Positions 25,488-33,748 of a DNA stretch of 64,000 bases are shown here, in pieces. The DNA lies in the NCBI GenBank assembly GCA_022822135.1, contig JAJECH010000018.1, positions 1-64,000 of the forward strand. The letters run 5' to 3'. The position numbers were made by a program, and so were the translations under genes. This stretch comes from Pseudomonadales bacterium (GTDB lineage Bacteria > Pseudomonadota > Gammaproteobacteria > Pseudomonadales > Azotimanducaceae). The notes under the pieces are model-generated. The model was not told the origin of the DNA. It made no database searches and saw only the letters and a program-made list of their open reading frames with translations. The number at the start of each line of letters is the position of its first letter. The stretch's first letter is position 1.

Positions 25488-26624
25488 ATGACCACTAATC
25501 TATCTCGCCTACCGACTCATCTGCGGGAATTGCAGACACCCTGCTTACTGCTTCTTGATCCTCCTTTTCGAGCGAATCTTGCAACGATGTCAGCGCATTG
25601 TGAAGCACACGATTTCGCGTTACGTCCTCACGCCAAGACGCACAAATCGAGCAGTATTGCAAAAACACAAATCGACCGCGGAGCTATCGGCATCTGCTGC
25701 GCAACGTTAAGTGAAGCCGAACACCTCGCAGATGCATCAGATAGCATCCTAATCACATCCCCCTTAGCACTTCAACGACACGTCGCTCGTGTCAGTTCAT
25801 TAAGCGACCGATTGGCAGAACTCATCTGCGTCATTGATAGTCCAGAGATGATCCCTCACTTCGAGGAGATCTTTAACGCGAACCGTCCACTCAACGTACT
25901 TTTAGACCTTGATCCAGGCATGCATCGAACTGGCATCGAAATGGGACGCGAGGCTCTTACTTTGGCGAGGAGATTGCACGATTCACCTTCGTTCAACTTC
26001 AAAGGCGTCCAGTGTTATGCCGGAAATCTGATGCACGTCGAGAGCATTGGTCAACGCACTCGCCGTTCGCACGAACTCTGGCAACGCGTAGAGACATTTA
26101 AACGTCAGCTAGAAGAACAACGTATTCCATGCCCAATCGTCTCAGGCGGAGGGACGGGCACTCACGACATCGACTGGCAAGGTGGTGTAGCTACCGAACT
26201 ACAGGCAGGCTCGTATCCATTCATGGATCTCGAATATATGAACATCGAGTGGAACGCAAACGGCGAGTTGCCATTCCAACCTTCCCTCTTCGTGCTGACA
26301 ACTGTGGTCTCGGCGAATACACCTGGAAACGTGACGACCGATGCCGGTTTAAAAGCCTTTTCTACAGACTCAGTGCTCCCTCAGGTCTACGCCGGAATCG
26401 ATGCGAGCGCAAAGTACGTATTTAAGGGTGATGAACACGGTGGCTTGATCTTTGAGGATGCGACCACAACCGTTGCAGTTGGTACGCAAGTGTTGATTAC
26501 GCCACCTCACTGCGACCCAACCATCAACCTTTATGACCAATTCACGCTCGTCGACGACGATTACCAATTGTTGGACCGATTAGCGATCAACGCACGTAGT
26601 GGGAGGGTATTTACTGATGTTTGA
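25488..26624 (+). CDS. D-threonine-aldolase-like PLP enzyme
   Basis: A 378-residue fold-type III PLP enzyme of the alanine-racemase-like D-threonine / 3-hydroxyaspartate aldolase family. The catalytic lysine is Lys50 in 'RPHAKTHK'. The divalent metal site at the C-terminus is 'PPHCDPTINLYD', with the conserved His-x-Asp. Middle segments 'LLDLDPGMHRTGIE' and 'VSGGGTGTHD' are usual for this group. It splits a beta-hydroxy-D-amino acid into glycine (or another amino acid) and an aldehyde. The gene starts an operon: its stop overlaps the K+ channel ATG by 8 bp, and the enolase-superfamily gene follows. Confidence 0.92.
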   Translation: MTTNLSRLPTHLRELQTPCLLLLDPPFRANLATMSAHCEAHDFALRPHAKTHKSSSIAKTQIDRGAIGICCATLSEAEHLADASDSILITSPLALQRHVARVSSLSDRLAELICVIDSPEMIPHFEEIFNANRPLNVLLDLDPGMHRTGIEMGREALTLARRLHDSPSFNFKGVQCYAGNLMHVESIGQRTRRSHELWQRVETFKRQLEEQRIPCPIVSGGGTGTHDIDWQGGVATELQAGSYPFMDLEYMNIEWNANGELPFQPSLFVLTTVVSANTPGNVTTDAGLKAFSTDSVLPQVYAGIDASAKYVFKGDEHGGLIFEDATTTVAVGTQVLITPPHCDPTINLYDQFTLVDDDYQLLDRLAINARSGRVFTDV

Positions 26625-27042
26625 TACGTACTACCCACTCGCCTGCCTCATCGCGTTCATTGCGTCGATTGTCAGTGTCGGACTTCACTACGAGATTCTT
26701 GAAACACTAAATAGACGACTCGCCCGATTCTTCGGACGTTTGCGTGTCTTGATTACATTACTGTGCCTGATGGTCCTCCACATGCTGGAGATTGGCGTTT
26801 TCGCTTTGGTCTATTGGCTCATGTCGTTTGAACCGGAATTCGGAGAGATTGCAGCGATCGAGTCGAACTACGACTTCCTGTATTACTCTTCGATCGTGTA
26901 TACCACGGTCGGTTTCGGCGACCTCTATCCTATCGGTCCCGTACGAATTGTGACGGCAATCGAGTCGCTGATCGGATTGGTTCTGATTACGTGGTCCGCT
27001 ACATTCATTTTCATTCATCGACCAATTGGCACTGAGGAGTGA
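26617..27042 (+). CDS. Two-helix potassium channel
   Basis: A 141-residue inner-membrane protein with a single pore unit. The selectivity filter is 'YTTVGFGDLYP' near residue 100, between a pore helix and the final transmembrane helix ('VTAIESLIGLVLITWSATFI'). Two or three further hydrophobic segments precede it. The ATG at 26617 is chosen because GGGAGGG lies 9 nt upstream; an earlier GTG has none. It overlaps the aldolase gene by 8 bp and the enolase-superfamily gene begins 3 bp after it. A K+ channel inside a catabolic operon is unexpected. It lacks a visible RCK domain, so gating must come from elsewhere or from membrane voltage. Confidence 0.88.
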   Translation: MFDTYYPLACLIAFIASIVSVGLHYEILETLNRRLARFFGRLRVLITLLCLMVLHMLEIGVFALVYWLMSFEPEFGEIAAIESNYDFLYYSSIVYTTVGFGDLYPIGPVRIVTAIESLIGLVLITWSATFIFIHRPIGTEE

Positions 27043-27045
27043 ACC

Positions 27046-28227
27046 GTGAAAATCACTGATGCGGAGACCTTTGTCGTCGCCACACCTCGACCACATAGAG
27101 GTGGGCGTTACTGGGTTTTCGTCAAGCTAACAACCGATACCGGAATCGACGGTATCGGAGAGGCATACAAGATTCCCTTCCATCCAACCACTGCAGCTCG
27201 CATGATCGAGGACGTTTGCGAGACCTACGTAATCGACTCGGATCCGTTTCAGATCGAACGCCTTTGGCGTTCCGTTTATTACGGCGAAGGTTATGAATCG
27301 CACGATCACCATCAGCATCCAGATCATGCGGTCATGGGCGTGCTCAGTGCAATTGAAATGGCATGTTGGGACATTGTCGGTAAGGCACTGGAACAACCCG
27401 TGTACAACCTGCTGGGCGGGAAATACAACGAGCGCGTGCGTTCCTATACCTACCTTTGGCCAGCTCCCGACGATACCACTCGACGACCCACCCACACCGA
27501 CCCCGACGCAGCGAGTGCGAGTGCAGCTGCACACGTTGATGAGGGATTCACGGCGCTGAAATTCGATCCGTTAATTAACGTGATGGGAAGCGAAGATCCG
27601 CGAGAACCGCCACTGGATCGGCTTGACAATGCCGAAGCGGTCGTGAGAGCAGTACGAGAAACCGTCGGCAATAAAGCAGACATCCTGATCGGTACCCACG
27701 GGCAATCAACTACCTCCGGCACGATTCGTTTTGCCCGGCGAATTGAGCAGTACGATCCGTTGTGGTTTGAAGAACCTGTTCCACCCGAGAATCGTGACGA
27801 GATGGCACGCGTCGCGCAAATGACGTCGATTCCAGTCGCATCGGGCGAACGGCTCGCTACAAAGTTCGAGTTCCGTGAGCTACTCGAAAAACAAGCTGCT
27901 GCGATACTGCAAATGGCGCTAGGCCGTGTAGGTGGAATCCTCGAAGCGAAAAAGATCGCCGGTATGGCTGAAGCGTATTACGCGCAAATCGCACCTCACC
28001 TATATTGTGGACCAGTCGAAGCCGCCGCGAACATTCAAGTCGATGTGTGTTCGCCTAACTGCTTAATCCAAGAGAGTATTGGTCGATTCGATGGGTTCCA
28101 TGCCGAGATCCTCGAAAAACCAATCCAATGGGATGAAGGCTACATCATCGCGCCTACCGAACCTGGTCTGGGTGTCGTTCTCAACGAAGACGTAGCACGA
28201 GCTCATGCATACCAGCAGGTCGAATGA
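27046..28227 (+). CDS. Mandelate racemase / muconate lactonizing enzyme family (enolase superfamily)
   Basis: A 393-residue protein with the two-domain enolase-superfamily layout. An N-terminal capping domain opens with 'KITDAETFVVATPRPHRGGR', and a TIM barrel carries the acid/base 'ALKFDPL'. Metal-site glutamates appear in 'WFEEPVPPEN' and 'ASGERLATKFEFREL', and a histidine in 'IAPHLYCGP'. The first metal-ligand segment reads 'ILIGTHGQST', where many dehydratases have an Asp before the His. It most resembles sugar-acid dehydratases of the galactonate/mannonate type, but the substrate is unknown. GTG start. It follows the channel gene by 3 bp and closes the three-gene operon. Confidence 0.9.
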   Translation: MKITDAETFVVATPRPHRGGRYWVFVKLTTDTGIDGIGEAYKIPFHPTTAARMIEDVCETYVIDSDPFQIERLWRSVYYGEGYESHDHHQHPDHAVMGVLSAIEMACWDIVGKALEQPVYNLLGGKYNERVRSYTYLWPAPDDTTRRPTHTDPDAASASAAAHVDEGFTALKFDPLINVMGSEDPREPPLDRLDNAEAVVRAVRETVGNKADILIGTHGQSTTSGTIRFARRIEQYDPLWFEEPVPPENRDEMARVAQMTSIPVASGERLATKFEFRELLEKQAAAILQMALGRVGGILEAKKIAGMAEAYYAQIAPHLYCGPVEAAANIQVDVCSPNCLIQESIGRFDGFHAEILEKPIQWDEGYIIAPTEPGLGVVLNEDVARAHAYQQVE

Positions 28228-28250
28228 GCATTCAGTGTGTGTACATCGCC

Positions 28251-28273
28251 TATCGATCGTATGTAAATCGATA
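28251..28273. promoter_or_regulatory. Inverted repeat between the racemase-family gene and an acyl-CoA ligase gene
   Basis: TATCGAT and ATCGATA form perfect 7-bp arms around a 9-nt spacer in the 80-bp gap, 35 bp before the ligase ATG. No T run follows, so an operator or a processing hairpin is more likely than a terminator. No binding protein can be named. Confidence 0.3.
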
Positions 28274-28307
28274 ATGCCATCTCCATCCGCCTAGGTTAAA
28301 CGTCACC

Positions 28308-29861
28308 ATGTATCCCGGTCTTTGGGCAAAGCAGAAACCTGACCATGTCGCGGCAATCGACTCCAGTAGCGGCGAAACGATCACGTATAGAGAACTTGAC
28401 GAACGGTCAAATCAATTCGCTCAGTTCATGTACGCAAAAGGACTGCGACGAGGCGACCATATTTCGGTTTTCATGGACAACAACCTAACGTACTTCGTTG
28501 TTGCGTGGGCGGCGCTTCGATCAGGCCTCTACCTCACGACCGTGAACCGCTATCTAACAGCTGAAGAGGCTGCATACATCGTTGACAATTCGGAAAGTCG
28601 CGTTTTAGTTTCGGCGACCAATTTAGCGGAGGTCGCGAGCGACATCCCGTCATTAACCGAGAAATGCGACACCTACCTGGCAGTCAACGGCGAGATCCCG
28701 GGATTCGATTCTTTCGATGATGTAATAAGTGAATTTCCTACGAGCAAACTAGAGAACGAACCGGTCGGAAGTCTGATGCTCTATTCGTCGGGAACGACTG
28801 GACGTCCAAAAGGTATATGGCGTCCGTTACCTGAAGGGAACATCGATAGTACGATCAATCCACAGAATGCCCTGCTCGCGATGTTGTGGCAAGTCAATGA
28901 AGACTCTGTGTATCTATCACCAGCGCCTTTGTATCACTCCGCGCCCATTGGTTTCTGCCTTGCGGTACAGGCGATCGGTGGTACGGTCATCATGATGCGT
29001 CGATTTGATGAACTTGGCGCGTTGGCAGCGATCGAGAAATACGGGGTAACCCATAGTCAGTGGGTACCGACGATGTTCACGCGAATGCTCAAAGTACCAG
29101 AAAGCGAACGTACCCAGTTTGACCTTTCGTCGCATCAAGTCGCGATCCATGCGGCGGCTCCATGTCCCTCTGAAATCAAAAAACGCATGATGGATTGGTG
29201 GGGTCCGATCATCTACGAGTACTACGGCGGTACGGAGTTAAACGGTTTAACTCACGTCGGTCCGCAAGAGTGGCTCGAAAAACCTGGAACGGTTGGTAAG
29301 CCGATCCTAGGTGTCATTCATGTTTGCGACGAAGAAGGCCACGAACTGCCACCAGGAGAACCTGGCATCGTTTACTTCGAGCTACCCGAAATGCCGTTTG
29401 AGTATTTAAAGGACGCGGAAAAAACCAAGGACGCCCAGCACCCCGATCATGCGAATTGGTCCGCGCTCGGAGATGTGGGTTACGTCGACGAGGATGGTTA
29501 CTTATTCCTCACCGATCGCGCGACTTTCATGATCATCTCCGGCGGCGTGAATATATACCCTCAGGAAATCGAGGATGCAATGATCGTTCACGATCACGTC
29601 CTCGACGTGGCTGTGATTGGCGTGCCCAATAAAGAAATGGGAGAGGAAGTCAAAGCGGTTGTGCAGCTCGTTGATGGCATTGAACCGTCGGAAGGGGAAG
29701 CCGAACTTCTCCTCGAATGGACGAGAGATCACATCGCTCACTACAAAGCGCCTCGTACCATCGATTTTCGTGAGGAACTACCAAGGTTGCCCACTGGCAA
29801 ACTCTATAAGCGACTGCTTAAAGACGAGTACTGGGGTAAGACAGGATCCCGAATCGTCTGA
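28308..29861 (+). CDS. Acyl-CoA ligase / AMP-binding enzyme
   Basis: A 517-residue adenylate-forming enzyme. The P-loop 'LMLYSSGTTGRPKGIW' is near residue 158. 'YEYYGGTELNG' holds the A5-type acid site, and 'GDVGYVDEDGYLFLTDR' followed by 'MIISGGVNIYPQEIED' forms the hinge. The C-terminal lysine is in 'LPTGKLYKR'. It activates a carboxylic acid to its CoA thioester using ATP in the cytoplasm. The acid cannot be told from the sequence; the length fits medium-chain or aromatic acids better than acetate. It is 80 bp after the racemase-family gene and convergent with the barrel-protein gene. Confidence 0.93.
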   Translation: MYPGLWAKQKPDHVAAIDSSSGETITYRELDERSNQFAQFMYAKGLRRGDHISVFMDNNLTYFVVAWAALRSGLYLTTVNRYLTAEEAAYIVDNSESRVLVSATNLAEVASDIPSLTEKCDTYLAVNGEIPGFDSFDDVISEFPTSKLENEPVGSLMLYSSGTTGRPKGIWRPLPEGNIDSTINPQNALLAMLWQVNEDSVYLSPAPLYHSAPIGFCLAVQAIGGTVIMMRRFDELGALAAIEKYGVTHSQWVPTMFTRMLKVPESERTQFDLSSHQVAIHAAAPCPSEIKKRMMDWWGPIIYEYYGGTELNGLTHVGPQEWLEKPGTVGKPILGVIHVCDEEGHELPPGEPGIVYFELPEMPFEYLKDAEKTKDAQHPDHANWSALGDVGYVDEDGYLFLTDRATFMIISGGVNIYPQEIEDAMIVHDHVLDVAVIGVPNKEMGEEVKAVVQLVDGIEPSEGEAELLLEWTRDHIAHYKAPRTIDFREELPRLPTGKLYKRLLKDEYWGKTGSRIV

Positions 29862-29912
29862 CTGTTCGACGAAGGAGATGTCCGAACCTCAATGAGCGCT
29901 CCGTCAGTTGCG

Positions 29913-30707
29913 TCAGAGATAACGAATTAATTTGACCGCGAAATCCGTGTTTTCAACGGTAAAGCCACCTGGTGCGTCGACCTCCCAGCCTTCACCCTCA
30001 AAATCGGCGACCCAATCAGTTTCGAAATCCTCTATTAAGCGGAGCTCGAACTGTAGCGCCGTTTTTCTACTAATTCCGGTCTCGAGACCAACCCCCGCAA
30101 CTAGCAGATTCACTTCTGGATCGAAACTCTGCGTTGCGGTACGGAATTGATCAACGCTGCAACCTTCGAGCTCAAAACACCCATGAAACGAGGAGAAAAA
30201 ATCGATTCTGGTTTGACGCACACCAGCAATGCCATACGCGGAGATGTCAATCGTGCCGAATAGTGAACGTGTAATGCCGTACTTCGCGATGACGCCGATG
30301 CTACGTGAAGTTTGAAGATTCCAATCTTCCGGCCACGCTTCACCGAGTAGATTCCGACCAGGTGAGTTACCGGCGCCATCGAGTCTGCCGTTAATGTCGT
30401 CCCCTGCTAACGCGATCTCGCTTTGAAGCGCGAGAAATTGAGTTCCGTCAGCGAAGTTCAGTCGGAATCCGACCAAACCATCCCATTGCAGCGGTTTATC
30501 CTCGACCTCACCCATCGACGAAAATTCTGCCGATTCAGTTTCTGCGTCTTGGAAGCGTCCTAGGACAGACTTTCGATAAAGGACTTCTGCTTGCTGAACC
30601 GTCGCAGATGCGCCGTAATAAAAACCACCAGGCTCAGCGTTCACCTGTGTTGTCGTAGAGACGATAACAGCGAGAGATAGACCCGTGATACCCGCTCGAA
30701 TCCGCAT
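29913..30707 (-). CDS. Outer-membrane beta-barrel-like protein
   Basis: The protein has 264 residues from the ATG at 30707, which has GGAGGA 7 nt upstream (an earlier ATG lacks this). The signal peptide runs to about residue 24 ('TTTQVNAEPG'). The mature part consists of alternating hydrophobic/polar strands with aromatic turns ('GFYYGASATVQQAEV', 'GLVGFRLNFADG', 'SIGVIAKYGITRSLFG', 'VAGVGLETGISRKTALQFEL') and ends '...TDFAVKLIRYL', which looks like a closing barrel strand. No family is recognised. It probably sits in the outer membrane as an 8- to 10-strand barrel. It is convergent with the ligase gene and divergent from the MaoC operon (223-bp gap). Confidence 0.75.
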   Translation of the reverse strand: MRIRAGITGLSLAVIVSTTTQVNAEPGGFYYGASATVQQAEVLYRKSVLGRFQDAETESAEFSSMGEVEDKPLQWDGLVGFRLNFADGTQFLALQSEIALAGDDINGRLDGAGNSPGRNLLGEAWPEDWNLQTSRSIGVIAKYGITRSLFGTIDISAYGIAGVRQTRIDFFSSFHGCFELEGCSVDQFRTATQSFDPEVNLLVAGVGLETGISRKTALQFELRLIEDFETDWVADFEGEGWEVDAPGGFTVENTDFAVKLIRYL

Positions 30708-30930
30708 GATCAAGTCCTCCATGACATTTCAATCAGTGCGAAGAGTCGTGCTTGGATTATAGCTCGCAAATGCATTGATTCGGCAGACAGAATCCCTTCA
30801 ATAGGTTGCCTTCTACTCGTGTGACTCATGCGAATTCCCATGATCGCGACAGAGCCCTCGCTCGGTCTTTCGCCTCATAGGCAAAATTCGGAAGTACCAA
30901 CGATTGCCGTGACGTCTGTACGTTGAAAGA

Positions 30931-31428
30931 ATGAAAAACCCCGAAGTAACCTATGTAACCGAAGAAATGAAGGAAGCGAGGGGCGTCTGGGGTTCTAGCC
31001 GCACCTCGTATCCCATCACGGATACGGACATCAGAAGATGGGCGATGGCTACCCATTACCCCGAACGTCCTCCGCGTGTCTATTGGGATAACGAGTACGC
31101 AAAAACTACGAAATACGGCGGCATCATCGCACCGCCTGATTTCAACCCATTTGCATGGTCGCTGGAACGTCCCGCTTCAATGGCACGAGGACTATCTGGC
31201 GCCAGACCGGATGGTAAACCACTTACCGGCATGAACGGAGGTCAAACGGATACGTATGGTGTACCGATGCGACCTGGTGACGTTATCACTGCGCGTTCGA
31301 GACTCATCGATTGGGAAGAACGAGAAGGTCGTTTAGGCCACACGTTGTACGTCCGTACTGAAATAGAATGGCGAAATCAACGTGACGAACTCGTCAAAAC
31401 GCGCATTTCAATCGCGATTCGCTATTAA
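30931..31428 (+). CDS. MaoC-like dehydratase, N-terminal half
   Basis: A 165-residue hot-dog-fold protein of the FAS1-like N-terminal MaoC type. 'SYPITDTDIRRWAMAT' starts the domain, with 'YWDNEYAKTTKYGGIIAPPD' and the late strand 'TARSRLIDWEEREGRLG'. Such halves pair with a catalytic MaoC half to form an enoyl-CoA hydratase, and that half follows 13 bp downstream. It is the first gene of a five-gene operon. The pairing recalls two-subunit hydratases of the HadAB or ChsH1/ChsH2 kind; this is inference from the split arrangement. Confidence 0.88.
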   Translation: MKNPEVTYVTEEMKEARGVWGSSRTSYPITDTDIRRWAMATHYPERPPRVYWDNEYAKTTKYGGIIAPPDFNPFAWSLERPASMARGLSGARPDGKPLTGMNGGQTDTYGVPMRPGDVITARSRLIDWEEREGRLGHTLYVRTEIEWRNQRDELVKTRISIAIRY

Positions 31429-31441
31429 GGAGACACAAGCA

Positions 31442-31858
31442 ATGAGCATCACATTCGACGAGATCGAAGTCGGCACCAAACTTCCGAAATGGTCTCGCAA
31501 AACGAGTTTTGCTGAGTGGAACCGCTACGCCGCGGTGAATGAGGAGTTTGTGCCTTTCCACATGGATGACGAAGCCGGTCGGCGTGCTGGGAATGAACAG
31601 GGTGCGTTCGGCATGGGAAATCTCCGCTACGCCTACATCGTAAACGCTCTCCACGATTGGATCGGGGACGAGGGTCGCGTGCAAGAGGTCGGTTGTCAAT
31701 ATCGTGCCATCAATCAGAAAGATGATGTGCTTACCGTCGTTGGCGAAGTTACGGAAAAGAATGTCATTGACGGTCGAAACGTCGTTCGTTTAGATGTCAA
31801 TGTGGTCAATAGTGCGGGCGACCCAACCTGCCCCGGACATGCCGTCGTCGAACTCTAA
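31442..31858 (+). CDS. MaoC-like dehydratase, catalytic half
   Basis: The protein has 138 residues from an ATG that follows AAGGAGA; a longer frame would overlap the previous gene. The hot-dog helix holds 'AAVNEEFVPFHMDDEAGRR', equivalent to the MaoC hydratase motif with the catalytic His. An Asp/Asn-rich site common in the family is partly replaced by Glu-Glu-Phe. Glycine-rich 'GAFGMGNLRYAYI' follows. With the first half it should hydrate or dehydrate a CoA thioester. It is 42 bp upstream of the luciferase-like gene. Confidence 0.87.
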   Translation: MSITFDEIEVGTKLPKWSRKTSFAEWNRYAAVNEEFVPFHMDDEAGRRAGNEQGAFGMGNLRYAYIVNALHDWIGDEGRVQEVGCQYRAINQKDDVLTVVGEVTEKNVIDGRNVVRLDVNVVNSAGDPTCPGHAVVEL

Positions 31859-31900
31859 CGAGCACATTCCACAAAATTCGCACGCCGCTGAAGTCACGTT

Positions 31901-32998
31901 ATGAAGTTCGGAATCTTTTACGAACTGTCGGTACCGCGACCTTTTGCCAATGGAATCGAGTCGAAGGTATACCACGATTCATTGCAGCAGATCCGACTAG
32001 CGGACGAAGTTGGATTCGATACGGTATGGGCTGTCGAACACCATTTCTTAGAGGAATACTCACACTGTTCTGCTCCTGAGCTATTCCTGACTGCGGCCGC
32101 GATGAGTACCCAACGTATTCGCGTCGGACATGGTGCGGTGGTGTGTGTTCCAGAAATGAATCATCCGATCCGCGTCGCCGAACGTGCAGCGGTGCTCGAT
32201 ATCCTGTCGAATGGACGCCTCGAATTAGGGACTGCGCGGTCATCTACATGGACTGAATTGGGCGGGTTTCAGGCAGACCCAGACACAACAAAGAAGACGT
32301 GGGACGAATTCGTACGAACCATCCCGAAGATGTGGACGGAAGAGCGGTTTTCCCATCAAGGTGTATGTTTTTCGATGCCTGAACGGGCCGTTCTCCCGAA
32401 GCCGGTGCAACAACCACATCCGCCGATGTGGGTAACCGTGACGTCCCCAGGAACCGAGCTCGATGCGGCCGACCGCGGTTTAGGCGCACTTGGTGTCGCT
32501 ACTGCAGGATTTGCTGAACAAGAGCGTCGACTAAAAGAGTATCGTCGCCGCATTCAACTTTGCGATCCGGTTGGGTCAGTCGTCAACGACCAAGTCGCAA
32601 CGCTGAACTTCCTCTATTGTGACGAGGACATCGAGGAAGCCGCGCGTCTTGGTAACGCATTGATTGGACATTTCGGACAGGCAAATTCGCATCTCTTGTT
32701 TACGCGTGAAGCCTATCCAACCCGAGCATATGGTTTGTTAGCCAACATATCGCCTGGCGGAGGTCGGCGACGGACGCCGGCCGAAACGAATCCAGGTCAA
32801 AATGTAAACCTACCTGAAGGCATGGCCATCGGAGATCCCGACCGGATTGTCGAGGTCATACGGGAATGGGAATCACTTGGTGTAGACCAAGTGAATTTCA
32901 TGCTCAACGCACTCGAATGCATCCCGCAAGAAAAGGTCTTGAACAGTCTGCGACTGTTTGGCGAGCACGTGATACCAAAGTTCTCGACCGATAGTTAG
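31901..32998 (+). CDS. LLM-class flavin-dependent monooxygenase-like protein
   Basis: A 365-residue bacterial-luciferase-like TIM barrel. 'MKFGIFYELSVPRPF' opens it. 'FDTVWAVEHHFLEEYSHCS' contains the family histidines. 'IRVGHGAVVCVPEMNHPIRV' and 'RLELGTARSSTW' surround the flavin site. 'PPMWVTVTSPGTELDAAD' is typical of the class. These enzymes use reduced flavin (FMN or F420) with oxygen to oxidise a substrate. The partner reductase is not in the window. It lies third in the MaoC operon, followed by a decarboxylase-like gene 6 bp on, so it probably performs the oxygenation step of the same pathway. Confidence 0.9.
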   Translation: MKFGIFYELSVPRPFANGIESKVYHDSLQQIRLADEVGFDTVWAVEHHFLEEYSHCSAPELFLTAAAMSTQRIRVGHGAVVCVPEMNHPIRVAERAAVLDILSNGRLELGTARSSTWTELGGFQADPDTTKKTWDEFVRTIPKMWTEERFSHQGVCFSMPERAVLPKPVQQPHPPMWVTVTSPGTELDAADRGLGALGVATAGFAEQERRLKEYRRRIQLCDPVGSVVNDQVATLNFLYCDEDIEEAARLGNALIGHFGQANSHLLFTREAYPTRAYGLLANISPGGGRRRTPAETNPGQNVNLPEGMAIGDPDRIVEVIREWESLGVDQVNFMLNALECIPQEKVLNSLRLFGEHVIPKFSTDS

Positions 32999-33004
32999 AT
33001 CGCC

Positions 33005-33748
33005 GTGCTTACTGGAAACTCCCCGCTCGAACAGCTCGTTCCGAACCTACCGACCATAGCAAGTTGGGAAGTCGATCCTGTTGTGCTCGAAGGAGTCGAG
33101 ATGCTCCAGGCGCAATTCGAAGTAGCCGCCAGGAATATCGAGCGTTTTCTCCCGCCGGCTTTGCACCCAACGATTCCACCATTGGGTCAATGGTCATGCT
33201 GGGACGTACCAGATTCTCCCTGGGGACCCTTCCGTCTCGCACAGTTTCGCCTCTCATGCCGTAGTGGTGCACGACCACGTGCATTCCTTCTCGGTTCAAT
33301 GATCGATAACGAGGACGCACAGAAGAATCTCTCAAGCAAATGGGGCTTAACGGCAACTCATGCTGACATCGAATTCCTACGAAATTACGATGCTGCCGAG
33401 TTCCAAGTTGCTGCAGCGGACCAACTGGCAATTGATGTGAAATTGCGAAATCCCGAATCTCTAGCTATATCAGACCTTCAACTCTTCGCTTCGATGCACG
33501 GAGCGAATACGCCGAGTGGCTTGCGACTCGTTCAGTTCGATCCGACCTACGAAGTACATCGGACCGAACGGTACCTCCCGACGATAGACCATTTCAATGC
33601 GAACGCATGGCACCGAGAAGGCATTGAGCCTGTTTACGCAGTTACTGCATGGGGAGCCCACTCGACGATCCACTTACCGAACATTCGATTTGTATGTCGA
33701 CCAGACATTGATGCATTTCGCGGCACAGAGTCGGTACAGGACGCATGA
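33005..33748 (+). CDS. Acetoacetate-decarboxylase-like protein
   Basis: A 247-residue protein. The pattern 'ARNIERFLPPALHPTIPP', 'SPWGPFRLAQFRLSCRS' and 'ALLGSMIDNEDAQKNLSSKWG'-like segments suggests the acetoacetate-decarboxylase fold. I do not see the clear Schiff-base lysine of true ADC, so it may be a non-decarboxylating relative (lyase, aldolase or binding protein). The GTG start is 6 bp after the previous stop. Its last codons overlap the amidohydrolase ATG by 4 bp (ATGA), so the two are translationally coupled. The family call is moderate. Confidence 0.75.
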   Translation: MLTGNSPLEQLVPNLPTIASWEVDPVVLEGVEMLQAQFEVAARNIERFLPPALHPTIPPLGQWSCWDVPDSPWGPFRLAQFRLSCRSGARPRAFLLGSMIDNEDAQKNLSSKWGLTATHADIEFLRNYDAAEFQVAAADQLAIDVKLRNPESLAISDLQLFASMHGANTPSGLRLVQFDPTYEVHRTERYLPTIDHFNANAWHREGIEPVYAVTAWGAHSTIHLPNIRFVCRPDIDAFRGTESVQDA

